64,000 nt of DNA from positions 248,001-312,000 of the forward strand of contig NZ_JATM01000002.1 in the NCBI RefSeq assembly GCF_002003665.1, read 5' to 3'. Of this stretch, positions 49,253 through 58,448 are shown piece after piece. This DNA comes from Bombella intestini. Its GTDB lineage: Bacteria; Pseudomonadota; Alphaproteobacteria; Acetobacterales; Acetobacteraceae. The notes beneath the pieces were generated by a model. It had not been told where the DNA came from, ran no database searches, and saw nothing but the letters and a program-made list of their open reading frames with translations. How positions within the stretch are numbered: position 1 is the stretch's first letter; every line of letters begins with the position of its first letter. A program made the position numbers and the translations under genes.

Positions 49253-52200
49253 TTATGATTTGGTATTGCTCACTATATTTTTTTTGAGGACGGACTGTTT
49301 TACCTTGTGGCTTAGTCGGTCAAGCGAGAGATAAACAACTGGGGTCGTATAGAGGGTCAGAAGCTGGCTGAGGCATAGTCCCCCTAGAATAGATAGGCCG
49401 AGTGGTTGGCGCATTTCGCTGCCATAATCATTGCCAATTAGCAGAGGAACGGCACCCAGAGCCGCCGCAAAGGTTGTCATAAGAATAGGGCGGAAGCGCA
49501 GATGGCTGGCTGTCAGAATGGCTTCTTGTGCGCCTTTGCCATGATGCCGAGCATGGATGGCAAAGTCGATAAGCATGATGGCGTTCTTTTTTACGATGCC
49601 GATGAGCAGGATGACGCCGATTAGTGTCAGAAGCGAGAAAGGTTGCCCGAAAAAACCAACAGCCAGTAATGCCCCTACACCGGCAGAAGGTAGCGTGGAA
49701 AGGATGGTCAGCGGGTGGATCAGGCTCTCATAGAGGATACCCAGCACGACATAAACGGCAACCAGTGCTGCAAGGATCAGTAGGGGTTCCCGGCTAACGG
49801 ATTTTTTGAGGCTGGCAGCATTGCCGGTAAAGCCGCCTTGTATGTCGTTGGGGAGGTGGAGCTGAACCATGGCCTGCTCCACAGCCTGAATGGCAGGCCC
49901 TAACGTGGCACCCGGTGCAAGGTTGAAGGATATGGTCGTAGCGACAAACTGCCCCTGATGGTTAACGGACAGAGGTGCATTGACATCCCGTAAGGGGCCG
50001 AGCAGCGGCAGGGGCACCATGGTCTCGCTGCTAGTCGTCACTGCGGACCCACTGGAGGCTGACTTCCCCCCGGCGAGCGCATTGGCCACGGAGTTCATGT
50101 AAGAAAGTTGGCTTTGCGAAAGAGAGGTGGACGTTTTGTTAGCCCGTACGCGGATGTTGTTGGAGGCATAGGCCCCGTTGGCTGTGCCCCCCGTAATGCT
50201 GACGCGCATCTGCGCTAAAAAGTCTGGGTCAGACCAGAAAACGGGGGCTGCCTCCATGATGACACGATATTGGTTTAGAGGCTCATAGATGACGGAGGCC
50301 GCTCGCTGGCCGAAGGCATCATACAGGGCGTTGCTAACAAGCTGGGGGGTGATGTTGTAGCGGGCTTCCGTGTCCCGAGTAATGGCCAGTGTGATACCAC
50401 GGCCGCCTTGTTCCATGTCGGAGGTGACATCAGTCAGCATGGGTAGGTGAGAGAGAGCCTCTACAACCCGTGGTGTCCATTGGTACAGTTCTTCGGCAGA
50501 ATCCCCTTGCAGGCTGTATTGATAGGCACCATCGGTCGAGCGAGCCCCTCCGCCGATCATGCTGGGCAGACGCAGCCGGATGGAAAAGTCCGCCTTGCGG
50601 TGGAAGATGTGGTTGAGCCGGTTGATTGTGACGGAAATATCGTCCGTGCGTTCAGCTTTGGGTTTCAGCGTGACAAACAGGTTCACAGAGTTGGCGGAGC
50701 GTTTCCCGGGACCGCCGATAACGCTGACAACGTCGGGGTCCTTTGCCAATCTTTTTTCTACCTTGATGGTCAGAGCCTGAAGAGCATGGAAGGAAATGTC
50801 CTGATCGGCCACTAACCGCCCCATGAGCATACTTTCATCCTGTTGAGGGAATAGCTCTTTGGGGAGGGTGGTGAAGAGCCAGCCCGCAAAAATAAGGCTG
50901 AGAGGTAAGGAGAGCAGCACAGGCACCGGGTGGCGCATGACTACCCGGAGAGAGCGCATATAGCCCACCGTTAGCTTGTGGAAGCCTGTGTCCAGTTTTT
51001 GCCCGCACCAGCTCAGACTACGGCGGAGAGAGCCTGCATTGGGTCGGTTGTTTCCCTCAAGGGATAGCAGCAGGGCACTAAGCATAGGGGTCAGGCTGAG
51101 AGACAGCATCATGGAAACGCAGAGCGCCAGAATGATCGTCACGGCAAATTCATGGAAGAACAGGCCAGACACGCCATCCATAAGCAGGATAGGCACGAAC
51201 ACCACGACCAGAGAGAGCGTGATGGAAATCACGGTGAATACGACTTCCCCGGCGCCATCTATGGCGGCTTGTTGTGCTGTTTTGCCCATTTCCCGGTGAC
51301 GGGTAATATTCTCCAGCACGACAATAGCATCATCCACCACAAAGCCGGTGACGATGGTCAACGCCATGAGTGACATGGTGTCTAGCTGATACCCCAGAAG
51401 CTCCATCAAGGCGAAGGTGGTGATGATAGAGGCAGGCACAACGATAGCGGGGATGAGGACAGACACACCGTCCCGCAGGAAGAGTAGCACCACGAACACG
51501 ACCAAAATGACGGACAGGATGAGCGTGCGCTGTGTGTCGGCCAGAGAGGCCCGGATGGTGATGGAGCGGTCTAATTGGATATCTAAATGTGTATTGCCCG
51601 GAAGGGCCGCCTGTAGCATGGGTAGGCGGGCTTTCAGCCCATCAGTGGTCCTGATGATATTGGCCCCGCTTTGAGGATAGACGGTGCAGATGATATCTGG
51701 CTCTCCGTTGACATACCCTGCCTGACGGAGGTCTTCTGCACTGTCCACGACCTCTGCCACATCGGAGAGGCGGACAGGCTGGCCATTGCGGTAGGCGATG
51801 ATGAGGGATCGGTACGCACTTGCCTTCGTGGCTTGGTCATTCGTGGCGAGGATGAGGCGTTTGCCCCGAATTTCGATAAAGCCTTTGGGCGTGTGAGCAT
51901 TGGCGGATGTGAGGGCCGCTCGGATATCTTCAAAACCGATGCCATAGCGGAAGAGCCGTAGAGGGTTGATCTCCACCCGCACAGCTGGCAGGGCGCTACC
52001 GTGAATGTCCACATTGCCAACCCCTTCGACCTGACTAAGGCCGGGCATGATGACGTTGTTGGCAAAATCATAGAGCTGCTGGGGCGTGCGTGTGGATGAA
52101 GTCAGCGAGAGAACCATGATGGGCGGCCCGTTTGCATTGGCCTTCATATAGCTGGGGTCGCTGCGCAGGGTAGTGGGCAGGTCCTGTCGAGCCGCCCTGA

Positions 52201-52534
52201 GGGCAGACTGAACATCTCTGGCCGCACCATCGATGTCTCGTGAAAGATCAAATTGAAGAAGGATTCTGGTCTGGTTAACGGTAGATTGGGAGGTGATCTC
52301 CCTAATCCCGGCAATGGCCCCAAGATGACGTTCCAGTGGCTCGGCAACTGTGCTGGCAATTTCGGAAGGGGAGCCACCCGGTTGGTTGGCAATGACCATA
52401 ACAACCGGGAAATCAACGTCCGGAAGGTTAGAGACAGGCAGGTTCACATAGCCGATGCAGCCCGCCAAAAACATGGCCAGCGTCATGAGGATGGTCCCGA
52501 CCGGTCGGGTGACGAAGAGGCGTATAAGCGTCAC
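49253..52534 (-). CDS. mdtC: Multidrug efflux RND permease, MdtC-like
   Basis: Second permease of an MdtBC-type heteromeric pump, 1093 residues. TM1 region is TRPVGTILMTLAMFLAG, proton relay Asp401-Asp402 in GFVVDDAIVVLEN. Compared with the usual 1025 or so residues it has an extra Ser/Ala-rich insert in the second periplasmic loop (around NALAGGKSASSGSAVTTSS). The GTG start overlaps the mdtB stop by four bases, so translation is coupled. MdtBC pumps export bile salts, novobiocin and other amphiphiles in E. coli; the substrate here is inferred only. Confidence 0.88.
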   Translation of the reverse strand: MTLIRLFVTRPVGTILMTLAMFLAGCIGYVNLPVSNLPDVDFPVVMVIANQPGGSPSEIASTVAEPLERHLGAIAGIREITSQSTVNQTRILLQFDLSRDIDGAARDVQSALRAARQDLPTTLRSDPSYMKANANGPPIMVLSLTSSTRTPQQLYDFANNVIMPGLSQVEGVGNVDIHGSALPAVRVEINPLRLFRYGIGFEDIRAALTSANAHTPKGFIEIRGKRLILATNDQATKASAYRSLIIAYRNGQPVRLSDVAEVVDSAEDLRQAGYVNGEPDIICTVYPQSGANIIRTTDGLKARLPMLQAALPGNTHLDIQLDRSITIRASLADTQRTLILSVILVVFVVLLFLRDGVSVLIPAIVVPASIITTFALMELLGYQLDTMSLMALTIVTGFVVDDAIVVLENITRHREMGKTAQQAAIDGAGEVVFTVISITLSLVVVFVPILLMDGVSGLFFHEFAVTIILALCVSMMLSLSLTPMLSALLLSLEGNNRPNAGSLRRSLSWCGQKLDTGFHKLTVGYMRSLRVVMRHPVPVLLSLPLSLIFAGWLFTTLPKELFPQQDESMLMGRLVADQDISFHALQALTIKVEKRLAKDPDVVSVIGGPGKRSANSVNLFVTLKPKAERTDDISVTINRLNHIFHRKADFSIRLRLPSMIGGGARSTDGAYQYSLQGDSAEELYQWTPRVVEALSHLPMLTDVTSDMEQGGRGITLAITRDTEARYNITPQLVSNALYDAFGQRAASVIYEPLNQYRVIMEAAPVFWSDPDFLAQMRVSITGGTANGAYASNNIRVRANKTSTSLSQSQLSYMNSVANALAGGKSASSGSAVTTSSETMVPLPLLGPLRDVNAPLSVNHQGQFVATTISFNLAPGATLGPAIQAVEQAMVQLHLPNDIQGGFTGNAASLKKSVSREPLLILAALVAVYVVLGILYESLIHPLTILSTLPSAGVGALLAVGFFGQPFSLLTLIGVILLIGIVKKNAIMLIDFAIHARHHGKGAQEAILTASHLRFRPILMTTFAAALGAVPLLIGNDYGSEMRQPLGLSILGGLCLSQLLTLYTTPVVYLSLDRLSHKVKQSVLKKNIVSNTKS

Positions 52535-55500
52535 GGCGTATCAGCAGGCAGGCCGTTTCTGTCAGGACGGTTCTGGAAAAGACGTTTCACCTTCTGGCTG
52601 CATGTATTCATGAAAAGATAAATGACGGGCGTGGTGAACAGAGTCAGAAGCTGCGACAGCATAAGCCCAAAAACGATGGCCACACCGAGCGGGCGGCGCA
52701 GCTCCGCCCCTGTTCCTACGCTCAGCAGGAGAGGTAATGCCCCGAACAGGGCAGCGAGGGTTGTCATGAGAATAGGGCGGAACCGTAGCAGGGCAGCCTG
52801 ACGGATGGCTTGGATAGGGGGCAAGCCATCCTGACGCTCGGCCTGAAGGGCAAAGTCGATCATCATGATAGCGTTTTTCTTCACAATGCCGATCAATAGC
52901 ACAATGCCGATGATACCCATGATGTCCAGCGGCATACCGAACATATACAGCCCGAGGAGGGCCCCAATAGCTGCGGAGGGTAGGGTCGAGAGGATCGTCA
53001 CAGGATGGATGAAACTCTCATACAGAACACCCAGCACGATATAAACAGCCACAACAGCGGCAATAACCAGCCCCAGCTCATTCGTCAGAGAGTTTTGAAA
53101 GGCCGCCGCTGTACCCTGAAAGGCCGTCTGGAAGGTAGCAGGCAGGCCGATTTTCTCACGGATATGTTCAATGGCCGTGGTGGCCTCGCCCAGAGCATGG
53201 TGCGGTGCGACATTAAAGGAGATGGTCGTGGCCGGGAACTGCCCGTAATGGGTAATGAGCAACGGAGAGACCATGCGGGAGAGGGTCGTGACCTGAAGCA
53301 GAGGAACAAGGCCTGATGTAGGTTGTCGGCTAGGGCCGGTCGTGCTGCCGCCCGCCTCGGAGGATATGCCGGGTAGGTAGAGCTGGGAGAGGCTACTCTC
53401 ATGCGTTTGGAAGCGTGGATCAGCTTCCAGAATCACACGGTATTGGTTGGACTGTGTGTAGATAGTGGAAATCTGACGCTGGCCGAAACTGTCATAAAGA
53501 AGGTTATCGACCGTCTGCGGTGTGATGGAATAGCGGGCACCGTTGGTTCGGTCCAGCGTGAGCATGGCTGTCAGCCCGTCCGCCTGAAGGTCCGAAGTGA
53601 CACCACCTAGTGAGGGTTCATGCTTCAGCGCATCGAGAAAGCGGGGTACCCAGAGCGAGAAATCACTATAATCGGGCGTTTCTAGCAAGAACTGATACTG
53701 CATGGCCGAAACGGAGGATTCCAGTGAAAGGTCCTGCACGGGCTGGGTGTAGAGATGAACCCCCGGGAGGGATGTGGCGGCTTTTTCTAGTCGGGCCTGT
53801 ATTCCAGCCAGAGAGTCTTCCCGTTCTTCTTTCGGCTTAAGATTGATGAGAAAGCGGCCGGAATTGAGCGTCATATTCTGGCCATCAATGCCGATGAAGG
53901 AGGATAGGCTGACAATATCCGGGTCTTGAAGGAGGAGAGCCCCCAGTTCGGCTTGTTTTTTCTGCATCCCCTCAAAGGAGATATTTGCTGGCATGACAGA
54001 AATGGCCTGAATGACCCCCGTATCCTGTGGCGGAAAAAAGCCTTTGGGGATGGACCATGCCAAAAGACATGTAATGATGAGGCTGCCCACCGTTGTCAGC
54101 AATGTTAGAGGTTGATGCTGGAAGACGATATTTAGCGCGCGGTCATAGCGGCCGATGGCCCATTCCATCATCTGATTCGTTCGTCGGGCGAAGAGGGCTA
54201 GACGGCCTTCCCGGTGGGTTGGGCCTTCTTCATCCAGCCTATGCTCGCTCAGCATGCGAGCGCACATCATGGGAACGAGCGTGATGGAGACGAGGGCCGA
54301 TATGGTGATGGTGATGGCCAGCGTCATGGCGAATTCATGAAAGAGACGGCCCACGACATCGCTCATAAAGAGTAGTGGAATGAGAACAGCAATGAGCGAC
54401 ACAGTCAGGGAAATGATGGTGAAGCCAATTTCCTTTGCCCCCTTTAGGGCTGCGCTATAGCGGTCTTCTCCGGCCTCTACGAAGCGGGAAATATTTTCAA
54501 TCACCACAATGGCATCATCTACTACGAAGCCAGAAGCAATGGTGAGGGACATAAGGGATAGATTATCCAGCGAGAAACCCATCATGTACATCGCCGACAG
54601 GGTGCCGATCAGTGAGAGCGGAACGGAGAGGCCGGGAATGATGGTGGCCGGTATATTGCAGAGGAAGACGAAGATAACACCCACCACAAGGAGCATGGCG
54701 AGGACAAGCTCGAACCCTACATCATTAACGGAAGCCCGGATGGTGGTAGTGCGATCGGTCAGTGGAATGATGTCGATGCCCGGCGGGAGGTCCTGTTTCA
54801 GGCGGGGTAGAATGGTCCGTACATTATCCGCCACGGCAATGACATTAGCCCCGGGCTGACGTTGGATATTGAGGATGAGAGCGGGCGTCTTGTTAGCCCA
54901 TGCAGCAAGCTGACTGTTTTCTGCACCTTCTACAACACGTCCGACATCCCGTAGGCGGATCGGTCCGTTGTTCTGATAGGCGATAATTTGATCCATAAGT
55001 TGCTGGACGGACTGAATCTGCCCATCAATCCGCAGAGACGTGGCGTGCTGTGGTCCATCGAACGTCCCGGTTGGGGAGTTGACGTTTACGGTACCGATGA
55101 TGGTTCGGACTGTATCTAGGGCGATGCCGTAAGAGGTGAGCTTGGGAACATTGATCTGGACCCGATAGGCCTTGCGGTTACCGCCAGAGAGTGTCACCAG
55201 CCCCACACCGGAGATCTGACTGATCTTCTGGACCAGCCGTGTATTGACGTAATCTTCCACCTCCGGCAGCGGCATGATGCGGGAGGTGATGCCTAATGTC
55301 ATGACCGGTGTATCGGCCGGATTAACCTTGGCATAGATGGGTGGAGCGGGGAGGTCGCTGGGTAATAGCGAGCCAACATTGTTGATGGCGGCCTGCACTT
55401 CCTGTTCGGCAATATCTATCTTCATATTCAGGCCGAAACGCAGCGTGATGACTGAGGCCCCGCCAGAAGATTGTGATGTCATCTGGTCCAAGCCGGCCAT

Positions 55501-55719
55501 CTGGCCTAGCTGGGTCTCTAGCGGAGCGGTAATAGATGTGCTCATCACGTCCGGGCTGGCACCGGGGTAGAAGGTGGAGACCGTGATGGTAGGATATTCC
55601 ACTTCCGGTAGGGCCGAGATGGGCAGGAAGTGATAGCCCAGCAGACCAGCCAGCAGAATGGCCAGCATGAGCAGGCTGGTGGCAACGGGGCGTTCGATGA
55701 AGAGACGTGAAGGATTCAC
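52531..55719 (-). CDS. mdtB: Multidrug efflux RND permease, MdtB-like (GTG start)
   Basis: First permease of the pair, 1062 residues from the GTG at 55719 (VNPSRLFIERPVATSLLM), which has GGAAG nine bases upstream. A longer frame overlaps mdtA and is unconserved. Proton-relay Asp401-Asp402 in GFVVDDAIVVIEN. The second half ends in the typical LRFRPILMTTLAALFGALPLLL (part) segment. Both permeases keep the Asp pair; in E. coli only MdtC needs it for proton flow. Confidence 0.9.
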   Translation of the reverse strand: MNPSRLFIERPVATSLLMLAILLAGLLGYHFLPISALPEVEYPTITVSTFYPGASPDVMSTSITAPLETQLGQMAGLDQMTSQSSGGASVITLRFGLNMKIDIAEQEVQAAINNVGSLLPSDLPAPPIYAKVNPADTPVMTLGITSRIMPLPEVEDYVNTRLVQKISQISGVGLVTLSGGNRKAYRVQINVPKLTSYGIALDTVRTIIGTVNVNSPTGTFDGPQHATSLRIDGQIQSVQQLMDQIIAYQNNGPIRLRDVGRVVEGAENSQLAAWANKTPALILNIQRQPGANVIAVADNVRTILPRLKQDLPPGIDIIPLTDRTTTIRASVNDVGFELVLAMLLVVGVIFVFLCNIPATIIPGLSVPLSLIGTLSAMYMMGFSLDNLSLMSLTIASGFVVDDAIVVIENISRFVEAGEDRYSAALKGAKEIGFTIISLTVSLIAVLIPLLFMSDVVGRLFHEFAMTLAITITISALVSITLVPMMCARMLSEHRLDEEGPTHREGRLALFARRTNQMMEWAIGRYDRALNIVFQHQPLTLLTTVGSLIITCLLAWSIPKGFFPPQDTGVIQAISVMPANISFEGMQKKQAELGALLLQDPDIVSLSSFIGIDGQNMTLNSGRFLINLKPKEEREDSLAGIQARLEKAATSLPGVHLYTQPVQDLSLESSVSAMQYQFLLETPDYSDFSLWVPRFLDALKHEPSLGGVTSDLQADGLTAMLTLDRTNGARYSITPQTVDNLLYDSFGQRQISTIYTQSNQYRVILEADPRFQTHESSLSQLYLPGISSEAGGSTTGPSRQPTSGLVPLLQVTTLSRMVSPLLITHYGQFPATTISFNVAPHHALGEATTAIEHIREKIGLPATFQTAFQGTAAAFQNSLTNELGLVIAAVVAVYIVLGVLYESFIHPVTILSTLPSAAIGALLGLYMFGMPLDIMGIIGIVLLIGIVKKNAIMMIDFALQAERQDGLPPIQAIRQAALLRFRPILMTTLAALFGALPLLLSVGTGAELRRPLGVAIVFGLMLSQLLTLFTTPVIYLFMNTCSQKVKRLFQNRPDRNGLPADTP

Positions 55720-55774
55720 AGGCTCGTACTTCCAGTCGGCGGGCAGGAAAAGGGCGTGGGTATCCGTGCAGTCA

Positions 55775-56971
55775 TTAATGTGACGGCGTGTTGGCAGGAG
55801 GCTCGGGGGAGCCGGGGCCAGCGGCAATGACGACTTTGCTGCCGGGCCGCAGATGATTGATGCCATCCGTCACGACCCGCTCCCCTTCCTTTAGGCCAGA
55901 TAGGATGACAGTCAGATGGTCATCACTATAGCCGGTCTTCACGGGGTGGATAGCAACCGTCATGTCCTGCTGTACGGCATACACAAAGGCACCATCAGGG
56001 CCTGTCTGTATGGCGTTACCGGGCACAACAAGGGCACCCTTCAGTGTCTGGACGAGAAGATGAGTATTGACGAACTCATTCGGGAAGAGGCGTTCGCCCT
56101 CATTGGGGAAGATACCACGCAGGCGGACCGTGCCGGTTGCGGTATCAATCTGACTATCTAATGCTTTGACCGTACCAACGGCGAGACGAGTGGTATTGTC
56201 GCTGCTCCATGCTTCCACGGTTAGGCTGGGGTGATTGGCAAGCTGATCCTGCACATCCGGTAGGTTGTTCTGTGGCAAGGTGAAAATAACGGAAATGGGC
56301 TGCATCTGCGTTAGGGTCGTTAGCCCGCCAGACTGCCCGACAGTGACATAGTTTCCAGCATCCAGCGCACGGATACCTACACGGCCATCCACGGGGGCTA
56401 CGATATGACAATACAGGACATTGAGTGTAGCGTTGCGGACGTTGGCTTCATCGAAGGCAACTTGCCCTTCTAGTTGTTGGACGGTGAATTCCTGATCCTT
56501 TGCCAACATGGCGGAGGTGGAGTTTTGTTTTATCAACTTCTGGTAACGGGCATTGTCCACACGGGCCTTGGCTAGCTGGGCTCGGTCGGCGGCAAGAGTA
56601 CCCATATATTGGTGCAAAGTGGCTTCGTAGGGGCGGGGGTCGATGAGTTCCAGCTCCTCACCACGATGAACATGCTGCCCCTCTTGATAATAGACGGCTA
56701 GTATATGCCCGCTGACACGGGGGGTGATGGTGACGTTGGTAATGGGTACGACCGTACCAAGTAGCTGGAGAATAACGGGGACATCGGCCCGATGGGCTGT
56801 ATCCACGGCCACGGCCTGCACAGTATCGCCACGGGTATGAGCAGAGCGATTATCACCGAGGTTTGGGCGCAGAAAAAGGAAAAGAAGGACGGCGAGCAGG
56901 ACTGCCCCAATGATCCACCATTTTTTCCCCTTTTTGGCCTGTCTTATGTCTGAAGCTGGGGCGGTGCTCAT
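55775..56971 (-). CDS. mdtA: Efflux periplasmic adaptor, MdtA-like
   Basis: Membrane fusion protein of 398 residues. N-terminal TM at about residues 18-34 after a Lys-rich stretch, lipoyl halves PRVSGHILAVYYQEGQHVHRG and IVAPVDGRVGIRALDAGNYV, then beta-barrel (ISVIFTLPQNNLPDVQ) and membrane-proximal domain. The ATG at 56971 is chosen, with AGGAG 12 bases upstream; a longer frame would start 45 bases earlier. First gene of the minus-strand operon. A palindrome about 45 bp upstream is a likely operator. Confidence 0.92.
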   Translation of the reverse strand: MSTAPASDIRQAKKGKKWWIIGAVLLAVLLFLFLRPNLGDNRSAHTRGDTVQAVAVDTAHRADVPVILQLLGTVVPITNVTITPRVSGHILAVYYQEGQHVHRGEELELIDPRPYEATLHQYMGTLAADRAQLAKARVDNARYQKLIKQNSTSAMLAKDQEFTVQQLEGQVAFDEANVRNATLNVLYCHIVAPVDGRVGIRALDAGNYVTVGQSGGLTTLTQMQPISVIFTLPQNNLPDVQDQLANHPSLTVEAWSSDNTTRLAVGTVKALDSQIDTATGTVRLRGIFPNEGERLFPNEFVNTHLLVQTLKGALVVPGNAIQTGPDGAFVYAVQQDMTVAIHPVKTGYSDDHLTVILSGLKEGERVVTDGINHLRPGSKVVIAAGPGSPEPPANTPSH

Positions 56972-57014
56972 GGCAGAAGGGCACTCCTGATGGTAGAAAT
57001 AGTGAGGGGCATAC

Positions 57015-57032
57015 ACATTATCGACATAATGT
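57015..57032. promoter_or_regulatory. Operator-like palindrome upstream of mdtA
   Basis: ACATTAT-CGAC-ATAATGT, perfect 7-bp arms with a 4-bp spacer, 44 bp before the mdtA ATG on the minus strand. Size and symmetry fit a TetR- or MarR-family operator. No regulator gene adjoins. Confidence 0.45.
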
Positions 57033-57254
57033 CAGAAGGTCTGGCGCATATTAAAGATGGTTGATTGGAATTGCACCAAAACATTCGGTAATCATAAAAA
57101 TACCTTTCTCCTTTCGGAGTGCTTGCCTCTCCCTCTTGAAGAAAACCCTTAAGGGTTACATATCTGCGGGGTGGTGCTTCGCCGTATGGTGCGCAGGGCA
57201 CCGCATGTGAAATGATGCATGGAAAATGCACGGCGCTGATTGGGAGCGATGGAT
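57033..57254. promoter_or_regulatory. Divergent control region mdtA / CsbD-like gene
   Basis: Shared upstream region of the divergent genes. It contains a perfect 14-bp palindrome AACCCTTAAGGGTT (57144-57157), a CTCC-TTTC-GGAG hairpin and a GGTGC/GCACC repeat. No confident -35/-10 pair was seen and no gene. Confidence 0.4.
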
Positions 57255-57542
57255 ATGGTGGATACAACATCTATGAAGGCCGAAGGGTTCGTGCAGGAAG
57301 CCAAGGGCCGGGTTAAGGATGCAGTGGGTGCAATCTCTGGCGATGCTGCTATGCAGGCAGGCGGCAAGATTGATCAGCTGGGCGGCCGTGCCAAGCATGA
57401 ATTTGCAGACCTTTACGATGCTAATGAGAGCCGCCTGGAAGCAGTGACAGCTTTCATTCAGGAGCGTCCCTTTGTTGCTCTGGGGATTGTTTCCCTCGTT
57501 GGGCTGGTGATTGGTCGCCTTATTTTCAGAAAGCGTGGCTAA
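57255..57542 (+). CDS. CsbD-like protein with C-terminal membrane anchor (DUF883-type)
   Basis: A 95-residue protein. The N-terminal half (EGFVQEAKGRVKDAVGAISG) looks like CsbD, a general stress protein, and the C-terminal half (AFIQERPFVALGIVSLVGLVIGRLIF-type, part) is a single glycine-spaced transmembrane helix with RKRG end, as in ElaB/YqjD. The ATG at 57255 has GGGAG eight bases upstream. Likely an inner-membrane stress protein with a cytosolic N-terminus. Role unknown. Next gene is 30 bases away. Confidence 0.8.
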   Translation: MVDTTSMKAEGFVQEAKGRVKDAVGAISGDAAMQAGGKIDQLGGRAKHEFADLYDANESRLEAVTAFIQERPFVALGIVSLVGLVIGRLIFRKRG

Positions 57543-57572
57543 ACCAAGAATAGAGGGAGCTGGAGAGGGTTC

Positions 57573-58283
57573 ATGCAGTGGTATTACGAACGTGATGGTC
57601 AGCAGGTTGGGCCGGTATCGCACAGCGAGATGGTACGGCTGATCGTTCATCGTCATATCCGTCCGCAGACCCTCGTATGGCATCCGGGGTTCGGAAATGA
57701 GTGGCGACCCGCTAGTAAGGCTGGATTAGTTTCGCCTTCCTCTGGTGTTCGGATACTCATTTCCACCGAGAAACAGCTCGCATCTGGTGAAGCTAAAAAG
57801 GAGGGGCATGTTTCCTCCATCTGGGCTTGGCTGATGCTAGTGCCCGGGCTGATTGACCTTCTACTATTGGTGGTTGGCCAGCAGACACATTGGGCCGTGA
57901 CACCGGGGCGACCCATAACGGGCCTCTGCATCTCTGCCATTTTGTTTCTAACTCTCGTGAAAGATCGGCAGACGCTAGCTCGTGCTGGGGTGAGGCCGCC
58001 ATCTTTCTGGTGGTGGCTGTTTCTACCGGGGTATTTTTGGTGCCGTAAAAAGGTGCTCCATCGGGGAGGTGGGTTATTTGCTGCCTATATTTTGCTGAAC
58101 CTTCTGCAAGCGGCCATTTTGCTTTCTAATCCTCCGCCGGGGTTCGATCTGTTCTTGAAGCAGAAACAGGTAGAGCAGCCTGCTGCCTCTGCGCCGCATA
58201 AAGTGCAGCCGGGTCAGGATGGGCACCACGATGCTGGAACAGACGAGACAGCCCCCTCTCAGGATGGGCAGGAACAGCTTTAA
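57573..58283 (+). CDS. GYF_2-domain membrane protein
   Basis: A 236-residue protein. The N-terminal GYF_2 (DUF4339) domain at residues 1-50 has the signature WYYERDGQQVGPVSHSEM and EWRPA. Three to four hydrophobic segments follow from about residue 90 (WAWLMLVPGLIDLLLLVV, LCISAILFLTL, WWLFLPGYFWC, AAYILLNLLQAAILL), then a Gln/Glu/Asp-rich tail of about 50 residues. GYF_2 proteins are thought to bind proline-rich partners. Function unknown. AGAGGG lies just upstream of the start. Confidence 0.82.
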   Translation: MQWYYERDGQQVGPVSHSEMVRLIVHRHIRPQTLVWHPGFGNEWRPASKAGLVSPSSGVRILISTEKQLASGEAKKEGHVSSIWAWLMLVPGLIDLLLLVVGQQTHWAVTPGRPITGLCISAILFLTLVKDRQTLARAGVRPPSFWWWLFLPGYFWCRKKVLHRGGGLFAAYILLNLLQAAILLSNPPPGFDLFLKQKQVEQPAASAPHKVQPGQDGHHDAGTDETAPSQDGQEQL

Positions 58284-58344
58284 TAGAGCGGTTTGATGAG
58301 TGTATGCCTATTTTTTAGGCAGTATCATTCCAAATTCTACTCTT

Positions 58345-58399
58345 GACTCATTTTATTTTAAAAAAGGTCTTTTCTTTCGACTCGGAGTGATTCAGAATC
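58345..58399. promoter_or_regulatory. Cluster of four GANTC methylation sites upstream of rnhB-ccrM
   Basis: GACTC (58345-58349), GACTC (58379-58383), GATTC (58389-58393) and GAATC (58395-58399). The last two form GATTC-A-GAATC, an 11-bp palindrome. GANTC is the target of CcrM, which is encoded in the operon that follows. In Caulobacter, GANTC methylation state controls ccrM transcription. The region is A+T-rich and likely holds the promoter. Confidence 0.6.
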
Positions 58400-58448
58400 G
58401 GCGCATTACAGATGATGTGCCGTGTGAGGCGAGCGGAAGAAGGACCCC

